A DNA stretch of 64,000 nt from contig JAREIK010002651.1 in NCBI GenBank assembly GCA_029783825.1, positions 120,333 to 184,332 of the forward strand. Direction: 5' to 3'. This document shows positions 37,124-47,795 of the stretch, piece by piece. Source of the DNA: Sapria himalayana (Eukaryota; Streptophyta; Magnoliopsida; Malpighiales; Rafflesiaceae). Made by a program: the position numbers and the translations under genes. Each line of letters begins with the position of its first letter. Positions within the stretch are counted from its first letter, which is position 1. The notes under the pieces were generated by a model that searched no databases, had not been told where the DNA came from, and was given only the letters and a program-made list of their open reading frames with translations.

Positions 37124-38469
37124 AATTAAAACACATTCTATGATTTAAAGATCATATAGATTTATTTTCAAAATGATTTTATTGTATAGCAACTTTACTT
37201 CATACATATTTATCAAAGTAAAACAAATCTCTTTTATAAATTCTAATTTATTAAACTTAATAATATATTATTTGCAACTATAAAATACAAACTTACAATG
37301 ACATGCATTTATTTGATATCAATTTTTATCTTTAATTTTTTTGGCCTTCCCCAAATTGTTTATAGATAATTATTTTTTCAAGATATCCTTTATCTTTATT
37401 TTTCATAGCAAAAAATTAATATGATTGAATTATTTCAATTCAAATTTTTTTGTTATTTATTTCACTTTTATAATGAATAATTCATGATAAATATATTATT
37501 TATATGTGTTAAATATATAAAAAAAATTAAATGTAAGTGAAAAAGTCATAATTGTCCCTCTAAAAAATTAGAAACCTTTAGTCTCTTATCACTCTTTTGA
37601 AAAAAACATTTTTGTATATTTATCAATCAAAAAAATTTATATCGTAAAGGCCACATTTTATACCACTAATATGAAAATAAAATACATAGTATTGATTTGA
37701 AATATATAATTCAAAAAAAAAAATAATTAAACTACACAATAACATAAAAGCTAATGACTCTTGGATCTAGGAAGATTATAAAATAGAAAATTGATATTTT
37801 ATAGATGAGTAAGGAGAGTGAAACAAATGAATTAGCTCCGTGGGCATGGTGAATTTTCACCTACCACTTCACCTACCATAGTATAATGATATACTTCTTG
37901 CTTATTTGCTAAAAAAAACATACAATAAGGATTAGTCAACATAATGACTCATGTTGAACTACTAGTTGAAATATGTGTTGGCTCCATAAATTCTTGAGGA
38001 ATTAATGTAAAATTTGTTAAGGGAATATTGATTTCTTTAGTGGAAAGAGTTAGGAGTGATGAGAGAAATATGAGGTGTTGTGTTGTAATGGAATTCTAGC
38101 TGCCATTAAAAATTGTCCATCATACCACTATAATCAATATAATGATTCGGTTGACTATTGTAAAGTATTTTTAAAGAAAAATTATTTATTAGTTGTCTAT
38201 TAAAAAATTTATTGAGAATTATTCCCCAATTTTCATAAATTATAAAAATATGTCTTGAATTAAAAACTATTTGATGAGAGGTGCTTTCCCATCATTTAAT
38301 TTAAAAAAACATTCATTTTTCTTATTCTTTGAATTGGCTTTTTCTGAAACCTTATAGCCTTTTTTATTCATCTTTTTATGCATCTGATGGATCATTTTTT
38401 GACTTCATAAGATATCTTGTATGTACCCAAGCATTTGGTGTGGGTTTATTAATTGAAGTTATGGCTATA
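37124..38469. other. AT-rich DNA; no gene seen
   Basis: No coding frame, inverted ends or partner sequence in the window were recognised. Confidence 0.5.
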
Positions 38470-39000
38470 AATAAAGGTTATGATTTTAGAATTTTGCTTC
38501 TATAACACAAAGTCAATGTGCTGAGTAAGATCCATGACCCTAGTCTCTTTCCTCTGCTTGATAGTCACGACACTGGGAAAAGTTTTGGTAGATCATTTAT
38601 CCTATATAACACATAGTCATTGCATTGGATATGAGGAGTGATTTGGCCTCTATCCACTATTTGATGGCCATAACACTAAAAAAAGTTAAGAAAACTGATT
38701 TAACTTATGTAATACAAAGTCATTGTGTTGGAATGTGCCTAAGGCTTATATATTTAGTCTATATAATATTAAGTCGTGATGTTATAAAATGATCATTATT
38801 TATACAAGTAATCTATATAACAAAAAGTTATGATGCGGAAATATAATTGTGGCTTATGCATTTATTCTTTATAACCCATTATCACGACACTAACTGATGG
38901 CTATGGATTTGGTATCTCTCTTGAGCTAATATTCATGGTACTTGTATTGGCTACAACTTGATTTTGTCTCTTTATCACATATGTAGCTAAAATTCATGAC
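38470..39000. repeat. Degenerate tandem repeat of TATAACACAAAGTCATTG type
   Basis: Loosely similar units begin CTATAACACAAAGTCAATG (about 38,498), CTATATAACACATAGTCATTG (38,600), TTATGTAATACAAAGTCATTG (38,703) and CTATATAACAAAAAGTTATG (38,810), giving a spacing of about 102-107 bp. Half-units such as GATAGTCACGACACT and GATGGCCATAACACT lie between them. It resembles the GTCATG arrays in A2 and A3 but is not collinear with them. Confidence 0.6.
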
Positions 39001-39768
39001 TCTAGATTGGAGCCATAGTTTTGGCTTGAGTATTCTATAGTTTGGTAAAGGAAATGTCATACTATTTAGAGGTTGATATGACTTTTAACACTAGTAGGAT
39101 ACTTGATTGTTATGATATAAAATTAATATCATAACTATGAAGTTATTTTGAGCTAGTTCAATTGTAACTCCAAGAAATTTTCATTACCAAAAGAATGTGT
39201 TGCACAAATAAAATATTATGTCAACAACATGATAGAGTCATAGCGTATGAAGATTATCATGATTGTGTATAAATTTGAGCTAAGCATAAATACTAAACCT
39301 AATTTATAAGTTCTCAAATATATAATCAAGACATAGCATGTAAAATACTATTACTTAGATGACTTTTTACACCCCTTCTAGTCACCAACTCAACCAATTC
39401 CCTCATTTCACACAAAAAACTCAAATTTCAAAAATATTCAATAAAATTTTTTAAAATTAAGTTTTAGTGAAATCATTATACATAACCCTCTCTTTAAACC
39501 AAAATATATCATGAAAATCATACCAAATAGTCAATAATATTTGGTACTTGACATATCAAATAGTAAATAAGAGTGAATGGGTTTTAAATGTCTTTTTTTA
39601 GTCATGTAAGCCATGCAATCATCAAGAAAAGAACTCTATCCAAATAATAAGATATTCTTTCTAACTAGAAACTGAATGTATTTCTCATTGACATGATCAA
39701 GTGTGCTTTGATAAAAACTAATATTACTCTTTTAATGAATAACATTTTCCAAATCTCCAGGTAGAGGT
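39001..39768. other. AT-rich spacer; no gene seen
   Basis: It contains a few more GTCATGAC-like words up to about 39,270, but nothing that can be assigned. Confidence 0.4.
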
Positions 39769-40489
39769 ATCAAGTGTGTCAAGCGACCTAGACACCACTT
39801 GAGGCTTGACCCAAAATAGTTATGCTAAAACCATCATGGTACAAGCATGAGATTGGGTTCAAAATAGTTATGTTGAACCTGGCACGTCATGACGCTTTAC
39901 CCAAAATAGCCATGCTTGGCCAGGTATTAGCCACATTTATGGGCTAATTGCATGGTCCACAAGCATGTTAAGTTTGTGATTCGGTATGGGTCATGGGTTT
40001 CGGTCACGGCCTCCTCTTGGGTCATGGGTCATCGCAGGATTAAAAAAAAACCTAGCATCTTGTCATGGTAGCAACCCATAAGTTTATATAATTGGTCATG
40101 ACAAAGAGATAAACATGTTGTGCCTGTCGATGTCGATGTCGGTAAAAATAAAAAAAAATCTAATTTTTTAGTATTATTTGTAGAAGTCAGATTTCATTTC
40201 AACAGCTATAAAGTATAGATCCGATGGTTGTCAGATTTCTACCCATTTTAACTATACAAAAATTATATAATAATATATATTATTATATATAATAGCATAT
40301 AAAATAATATATAATAATATATAAAAATATATAATAATATATATAGCCTTAATATACTATTGTATATATGGATAGCTACATAAAAGCATATTATAATATA
40401 CAATTATATATATATATAACACTAAATGTCTATATTTATAAACACTTATATAAAGTCCCAGATTGCTACTGATATATATATACATATAG

Positions 40490-40655
40490 ACAAACACACA
40501 CACAATGGTATCTTGGTGTGTGTGTGTGTGTGTATTGGCTTGCTACACACAAATTACTATGTGTGTATGTATATATATATATATATATATATATCCAAAA
40601 GCATATACATAAATTTTAATACATGCAATCAACGCGTGTGTGTGTGTGTGTGGGT
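40490..40655. repeat. (GT)n and (TA)n microsatellite cluster
   Basis: CACACACACA at about 40,495, GT runs at 40,516-40,534 and 40,635-40,651, and TA runs at 40,571-40,593. Confidence 0.9.
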
Positions 40656-40663
40656 GTGAATAT

Positions 40664-40985
40664 CTAAGTAATAAACATAATATTTTCATATACTAGGAGT
40701 GAATTTGGTAATGTCCTTTAATCAACAATGTTTTTGCAAGCTAAACATTTTAAAAAATAAAAATAAAAATTAGTGTTACAATTTGATGAGATAAGAAGGG
40801 AGGAATAGAGATTACATCCGTGATTTTCTGTGAAATGAGAGAAAAGAGAAATGGATATGTGGTTTTTTTTTTGTATAATTTTTTTTGGGGGTAATATATA
40901 CTTCAGGTGCAAGTTTAGGTTTGAAATGTGAAATGCTTTTTTTTTATTTGGGTCAAACGACATATCCATTTGCTTTTATTTTGTA
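40664..40985 (-). repeat. Dispersed repeat C, copy 2
   Basis: Inverted partner of 22,890-23,215, lying next to its microsatellite on the same relative side. Non-coding. Confidence 0.8.
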
Positions 40986-41814
40986 TCCTACTCCCACCTA
41001 AGCATATTTTTACCTATGTGAGTTTTTTTTAACCAAAGTATACAAAAATATTAATAATTTTATAAATTTATATTATTGATATTTTTACTTATTAATTAAT
41101 AAAAATTTTATATTTTATCCTAATAACATGAAGATATTAATCTGACAGTTCTATTTTTTAAAATTTTTATGTTAAATATCATAAATATATTTTTTTTAAT
41201 TAAAATAATGTTATTTTGATATAACTAATTACTCAACTCGATGTTTCAATCAAATCCAACCCTACTATAATTCAACTCGAGCGAAACTCGAATTTCATGA
41301 TTTTAATTAGTATCAAGTTGAAGGATTCAAGGTGAAACTCATATAGATATTTGTAGGTCATAACGAGTCATGTAAAGTCGGATCAACCCTAGCTAAGCTA
41401 GCTTGGTTCAAGTCTTGTTTGGAAAGGAATTTTGGCCAAGCATTGCCCGAGGCCATCCAATAGGCTGACATGAGACTCATCTAGGCACGTCTCTAAATTG
41501 GGTCATGTCGTGTCAGGCACACCTGAATCATGTTGGGCCTCATGCCTTACCTAGGCTGCTCGACCTAGTTGACACCTCTAACGATATAACATGAATTATT
41601 GGCAATAAGAAATGATATAGCTCATGCATTTCTACTATGTAACCCAAATTCGTAGCATTAGGATTAGTCACAACTCAGGTCCTTTCTTTGGAGCAAAGAT
41701 TTGTGACTCTAGAAATAGTTATAGCAAGTAAATACTATTTGCAACTTTTGTATTCAAAAATTATGGTGCTAAAGAAAAACCATGACTTTTGGCAGGATAT
41801 ATATAATCATATAC

Positions 41815-41883
41815 ACTATATATATATATATAAGTAGACACATATACATATATAAATATATGTACACACAGACACACACACAT

Positions 41884-41936
<53 letters not shown>

Positions 41937-42055
41937 ATTATATATCTATATATATTTGAAAACTTATATATACTTATAAATTTAATATATATACATATAT
42001 AAATGGATTATATGTGTGTGTGTGTGTGTATGTATTTATTTATTTATTTTTGTGA
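41815..42055. repeat. Compound (TA)n/(CA)n/(TG)n microsatellite
   Basis: TA runs at 41,818-41,831, CA runs at 41,866-41,906, TA at 41,906-41,932 and TG at 42,013-42,029, followed by TATTTATTTATT. Simple sequence only. Confidence 0.9.
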
Positions 42056-42409
42056 TTAATTTAATTTGATTTTTTTTAATATATTCGCTAACAAGCAGTG
42101 GATATGTGGGGGTAAAATGGGGCATATGATTTTTAGTGTACCAAAACATAAATATATTTTAGAATATATTTTTAAAATATTTAAAAGGTGTTGACTTTTA
42201 AAAAATATTTCTAGCAGTGCCCCAAAAACATACTTTTCATATTAATTATCGAAGGCACTTCGGTACAGACCCATTTTAATTTATTTTAATAAAATGCCTC
42301 ACCTTTTTTTCCACTGCCCTTGAGTATACTGAAAGGGCTCCAATTTGAATCGGCTTACCATTTGACTAGTCGGCTGTTTCTCCTCTCGCTACAATTTTAA
42401 TCTTCCATA

Positions 42410-42432
42410 CAATGTTTTGAAAACCAGACCGG
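42410..42432. repeat. Left terminal inverted repeat of the hAT element
   Basis: It starts CAATGTTTTGAAAACC and differs from the right TIR at one of 23 positions. Inward of it lie several GGTTCGACC/GGTCGAACC words (42,440-42,505) and the palindrome ATGACGTCAT at 42,505-42,514. Confidence 0.9.
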
Positions 42433-43083
42433 AGACTGAACCGGAAAATTTATCGGTTCAAGGTTCACTGGTCGGACCGGTGGTCGAACCGTGGTCGAAC
42501 CGATGACGTCATAAATAGATAATTTATATATTATTAAAATTAAAAATAATTATAAAAGGGTAAATTTTTATAAAAATTTTGACAGCATCTCCTCTATTTC
42601 TTAAGCATTTCTATAAAAAAAATTTACCTGCATAAATCACAAGAGATCATATTTTTAATACAATATAAGAAGTTAATTTCCATAATATAAATCGATATAA
42701 TATTTATCATAACCTTATTATTCTAACGAGTAATAAAGTATCAATAACCTAAGGAACGATTAACATTATTCATAATAGAAATGTCATTCACAATACTTAC
42801 ATGGTTACTCAAAATATGAAATGTCAACATTAAGAGTTTTTCATATTAATAAGTTCATGCATGAAAATATAGATATATGTCTTCATTCATTTTGGAAATT
42901 AGGATGTGAAAAGTCAAATTGTGTATATGGAAAATTAAAGTTCTCCAATCAACTCCTTCTAAGGCCACGCCACCATCGTTCACATCTTCTACAAAAACAA
43001 GGAATATGTATCAATAAGAGAAATAATTTATAAAGGAAAATAAGTAATAACAACAATTAAAATGGATAAGTTTATAAATTCTA

Positions 43084-45459
43084 CTAACCAATTTGAGTAG
43101 CTAAATTCGAGCCTTCAACTTCTATAGGAAGAGACCCTTCCTCATACAAAAGATTTTCTACTTCTTCAAGATCTAGTTCTCCTGGTTCATCCTCATCAAT
43201 TATCTAAAATTTGGTTTCATCAATACATGCGTAATCAATAGGATCATAGCTTCTTTTCTTCTTATAGAACCTAAAAAAGATAAACATAAAATTATTCATA
43301 ACTATCCAAATAAAATTGGTATTCAAAATAACTAAGAAAATATTTATACCAATTTTTCAGCCGCAAATTGTAATGAATGTATACAAGATCATTAAGTCTT
43401 TGATGTTCCAATATGTTCCTCTTTTTAGTATGTATGCGTTCAAACACGTTCCAATTCCTTTCACACCAAGAAGATGATGAAGTTTGACTCAGTATTTGAA
43501 TTGCCACCTTTGGCAAATGTGGGGCACTATATCCATGTAGCCTCCACCATTCATCTAGTTTTCAGTACACATAAGAAATGAAAGAAAAAAATTCATTAGT
43601 AAGTTTAAAAATATAACAATTTATACTTTTAAGTACATTAGTAAATATTAAAGTATAACTAGTTAAGAGATGAATTATCATTTACTAGGTTGTAAAATTT
43701 TACGTGAAGAATAGGCAAGCTCTCTTCCAAAACTTTCCAGTCGCTCACGGTACAACTTTAACTCATTCATCACTTTGTTTTTACCTTTGATGACTTTTTG
43801 ATCAATGACATCCAAAATACCTCCAATAACTTCAGGCTTGTTACAAAAGTTTTCTTGATCATATTGGAAACATGGATTCAACCAATAAGCTGCTGAATGA
43901 ATGCTTTTGCGAAGTTGTTCATCCCAACGTTGCTTTATGATATTTGTATAAGGCTTGTATAGTCTCTTTTTATGATTAAACAACTTCTTGATGCCCAAAC
44001 GAGCCCTATACATGCCTTCATATACATATCCCATGGAAGGTCTCTCATCACCATCAACAATACGCAATAAGCGCACAAGTGGGGCCATGAGTTTCACAAT
44101 TATGAAATAATCATTCCAAAACTTGTGATCCAAGATGATAGAAACCACGACTCTACTTTATTATCCTTTGAATATCTAGAGTCTATAAAGAACTTACTAG
44201 TCACCAAAGCTTGCAAATCATGTTTGTGATTATGAAGGCTTTTCAATGCAATGAATGTAGTAGCAAAGCGAGTTGCACCAGGTCGGAGAATCTCTATCCA
44301 TCCTTCTCTTTTCTTAGCCAACTTAACAAAGCAACATGATTATACACAAAAATTGTCACCTTTGATGCACGTCTTGCAAGCTCAACAATATGATCTAACT
44401 TACAAATATCTTTAAAGATCAAATTAAGGCAATGAGCTGCACAAGGTGACCAATTAATGTGTTTATATTTCTCAGAAATCAATCTTCCTGCAGCCACATT
44501 ATTTGCTGCATTATCAGTGACCATTTGAACCACATTGCTTAGACCAACCCATGTAATGATCTCGTCAAATAGTAAAAATAGATTGGTTGCATCTTTCACA
44601 ATATCTGAAGCATCAACAGACTTCACAAATGATATTCCTTGGGGACAATAAACCATGAAGTTAATGAGTATTCTTTGTCTATTATCTGTCCAACCATCAC
44701 CCATTATTGTGCACCCAACTTTTGCCCAAGCTTCACGATAAGAATCCACACGTAATTGAACTTCCTTCTTTGCATCCTTTAGAAGATTAACTCGTAGTTG
44801 ATAGTAAGTCGGACCCTTATATCCTGGACCAATTGCAGATATAGCATTCAACATTGGTTTGAAGTAGAATGAATTCACAGCATTGGTAGGAATGCATGCA
44901 TCATAAAAAAATCTCCCAATAGCCATGTCTGCTCTCCAAACTGCTTCTTTCCCGGCAAATGCACTCTTAATGGAAGGTTGAGCCCCTGAGTAGTTCTTGG
45001 TGCAAAGTACTTATCCATTGTTGTTATTTTTCTTTTTCCACTCATTTGCGGCCTTGAATTTGGCATTTGTTGAACCTCTTCTTCACCTTGTTGCTCATCC
45101 AAATACCCGTCAAATTGTAATACATTGGGGCCATATGGATTTTCAAACTCATAAGTTTCTTGAGCTAATTTTTTGGATTTTACAATCTCTTGTAAGGAAT
45201 TTTCCATCTGATATTTAACATCGGGAGGAACTGACTTACAAGGTCCAATATCTCCCTTTACTCCAGCAAGATGTAGTTTCATTCGATGGATTCCCCCACC
45301 TTTAGCAACTTTTTTGCAATGCAAACAAGTTAGAGCTTTTCTTCCATTTGAACACATTTCTTCAGAAACATGCTCCCATGCTGGGTCGGTCTTGCTTCTA
45401 ATAGATTGTGAATTAGAGGTTGAATCTTGAGCGGAGGTTGGAGTCCCAGTTGATTCCAT
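43084..45459 (-). pseudogene. hAT transposase (BED finger, DUF659, dimerisation domain), disabled
   Basis: The start is the ATG at 45,457-45,459 (MESTGTP). A BED zinc finger lies at about residues 25-70, with CLHC and HRMKLH ligands. The DUF659/RNase H-like core shows GDGWTD and VTDNAANN (catalytic Asp motifs) and CAAHCLNLI. A linker contains RPGATRFATTF. The C-terminal hAT dimerisation domain includes CERNWNVFERIHTKKRN. Breaks are single-base deletions near 44,986-44,992, 44,308-44,316 and 44,148-44,153, and an in-frame TAG at 43,204-43,206. Two GT-AG introns are visible: 43,685-43,555 and 43,349-43,271. They join exons in frame. If the TAG is ignored, the last exon would end at 43,084. An upstream 5' UTR intron is possible, with an acceptor just before the ATG. 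Confidence 0.9.
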
Positions 45460-46022
45460 ATTTCTATCAATTTGTAAAAAAAAAAAATTCATATATGCAA
45501 CAATACAAGTCATCAATTTCTACAAGTTGCAAATCATGAAACAAATAAGCGGATACAAAGATACAAGTCATTAATTTTCTATCAATACTTCAATGATTTC
45601 TCAATTTATGGTCCACTTCATTTTAATTCGGGCATTTGTAATATGCTTACTCCATTGTCCAATAAATACATAAATAAATATATAAAACACACAAGTAAAT
45701 TAAAATGCTTTCCCAAAGGCCAAATTGCATACATCAGTCCTCTGCTCTCTATCCCTACTTCCCTAGTAACATCTATGATCTATCATACCCATCAAACTAG
45801 ATTCTAAAAATCAGTAAATTACTCAACATGTTAGCAGTGCACTTCCTGCTTCCCAAATACCAAATTACTCAATTGCATACATAAGTCCTCTGCCGCCACA
45901 GATTCTACTGGTTATGTCAGAGATGGAGTGACTGGCATCAGAGTCGGAGTTGGAAACTTGGAAAGGTCCGAAGAGGAGACTGGAGAGAATATGTCGATCT
46001 GAAAAAAATGGGTTCTTGAAAG

Positions 46023-46134
46023 GGATCAACTTGGAATGTGAAGAAGGGCAACCCACAGGATCAACTTGGAATGCAAAGAAGGGCATCAAAACGACGTCGT
46101 TTTGATGTAAAAAACATCAAAACGACGTCATTTT
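46023..46134. repeat. Subterminal direct repeat and palindrome inside the hAT element
   Basis: A 35-bp direct duplication (GGATCAACTTGGAATG... at 46,023 and 46,058) is followed by a perfect 24-bp palindrome at 46,084-46,107 centred on ACGACGTCGT. A second, one-sided copy (CATCAAAACGACGTCATTTT) lies at 46,115-46,134. Such repeats are candidates for transposase or host factor binding. The ACGTC core also resembles bZIP sites. Confidence 0.8.
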
Positions 46135-46149
46135 AACTAAAAAAAAAAA

Positions 46150-46333
46150 AGAAGCGAACCGCTCGGTTCGTTGAGAACCGGCCGGTTCATCCGGTTCACC
46201 AGTTCAACCACCGGTTCGAACGGTTCTCACCCGGTTCGCTTAATAAGCAGTTTTTTGGATTGAACCGAACCGGTTTTATGGCCGGTCGACGGTCGAACCG
46301 GTCGGACCGGCCGGTCCGGTTTTCAAAACATTG
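46150..46333. repeat. Right end of the hAT element with clustered ACCGG/GGTTC repeats
   Basis: About 180 bp are dominated by GGTTCG, CCGGTT and ACCGGTCGG words in both orientations and end in the TIR at 46,311-46,333. The composition is much more GC-rich than the host repeat. Confidence 0.85.
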
Positions 46334-47259
46334 TGTTCCAATGAATTTTTTAAAATTTTTAACTTATCATCTCATTTTAGGTCATACTGATCCTTAACAT
46401 GATTTCCATTAGTATTTCTTCTATTGTATTTAATGTTTACTTTATACATGCGCCATCTCCACTCTCTCCAGTAATTATTAACAATCATAACGCTTTGGCA
46501 ATTATTTATTATTAAATTTATTAAATAAATGCTCACTCAAAATTTGGTTTTTTTCTGGTTTTCGTTTATTTAATACCATAAGATAAAGCATTTTTCTTGT
46601 TTATTTCAATTAAAATTTTTCCTCTGATTTTATTTAGCCCTAAAATTTGCAACATATTTTACATTTTCATGATAAATTTAAAATTTTAAATATAATAGCT
46701 TTTTGTTGAGATAAAATTCTATTTGTTTGAATAATTTAGTTTTTATTTTCCAATAATTCTGGTAATTAATCACTATATAATCTTATAGAGAATAAGGCGC
46801 TTGATTATTTAAAATCAATATTTTTAAAAATCTAAATATATTTAAAATCACTAAAGCCATTCTGTCTTAGAGAGACAGGTACAATAGCAAAAATAAATAT
46901 TAATTTCCATCTCGTGGGCCAACTATCATTTGGTTAATTACAAAGCTCTTTTAAGGATTTTTTTCAACTTGAAAGTATTGATTTTTAATTAAATTATTCT
47001 TCAATATAATAATAATTTCCGTTTCATGGCTGTTGTATCCATGTTGTATGCATGCTAAATAGATATTTATATTTAATGTTGTGATTTAGTTTGTATTTTT
47101 ATTTTAGATAACATTAGTCATTTAATATTGATCCGTGTTACGTTAAATGGCAAAAAATAAGATATTAAACTCTTGTGACGATTGGAATTAATTTATAGCC
47201 CTTTCAAATGCATGGATAACCTGCCTAAATGGAAACTCATTCAAAATTCTCAATATGAC

Positions 47260-47795
47260 GTTGAGAAAATACCTTCTCCCATGAAAATTTTAAATTTAAG
47301 CTTTATTCATATCTTATAAGTAATATTTTATTATAAATTTAAAAATGAGTGAGATTTATGTTTTGGTACATTATAAGCCAAGTAATTAAAAAGAGGAATT
47401 TTGTTTAGGTGGCCAAAATAAAAATATATCAATCTATTTGTGTTTTTTTTTTGCATCTGCTAAACATAATTTTCACAAAAAAAAAAAAAAACTTTATTCA
47501 AAATTAAAAAAATAAATACTCAATTTAAAAATAATTAAATTTTAATTATCTAGCATGTATCAATCTGATTTTCCCCATCAAATACATTAAAAAAAAATCA
47601 ATGATTGTTTTCAAATTCAAAAATTATAAGTTTGATGTTTGAAAAATAGTTTTACAATTCTATACACATTTTCTTTTATACATAATATTTATTAAAAGAG
47701 TTTTCCACATCTTGGTTCAAACTATTGTTATTAAAAAAGCAAAGTAGTCGTTAACCATCCAAACAATCAAATTCAAAGGGTATTTATTAAATTCA
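47260..47795. repeat. Dispersed repeat B, copy 2
   Basis: Inverted partner of 11,085-11,625. It starts near AAAATACCTTCTCCCATG and ends near AAAGGGTATTTATT, which could be short inverted ends (AATACC type). It lies in the part of A3 that A2 lacks. Confidence 0.75.

Larger units (their letters stand above)
39770..41582. mobile_element. Candidate hAT-like non-autonomous element
   Basis: The left end TAGAGGTATCAAGTGTGTCAAG and the reversed right end (TAGAGGTGTCAACTAGGTC) resemble hAT termini. Both end regions (39,770-40,070 and 41,240-41,582) are less AT-rich than the neighbourhood. The interior holds microsatellites and repeat C and encodes no transposase. Flanks TCTCCAGG and ACGATATA do not match, so the two ends may belong to different elements. 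Confidence 0.45.
42410..46333 (-). mobile_element. hAT transposon, 3.92 kb, with inverted ends and a dead transposase gene
   Basis: The left end CAATGTTTTGAAAACCAGAC (23-bp TIR 42,410-42,432) and the right end (46,311-46,333) are inverted repeats with 22 of 23 matches. Both subterminal regions are packed with GGTTCGA/ACCGG-type words, typical of hAT subterminal repeats. Flanks TCTTCCAT (42,401-42,408) and TGTTCCAA (46,334-46,341) agree at 6 of 8 positions if one base is allowed at the left border. This may be a decayed 8-bp target duplication. The insertion interrupts A3, and A2 at about 14,985-15,005 shows the uninterrupted sequence. The element is probably no longer autonomous because its transposase gene is broken. 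Confidence 0.9.

Noticed and set aside
39770..41582. Confident call of a complete hAT element
   Set aside because: Both ends look hAT-like, but the flanking octamers do not match and no transposase is present, so it is listed only as a low-confidence candidate.
45865..46089. 74-codon minus-strand frame upstream of the transposase as a separate gene
   Set aside because: It lies within the hAT element between the subterminal repeats and the transposase start, partly over a direct duplication. It is more likely 5' UTR sequence.
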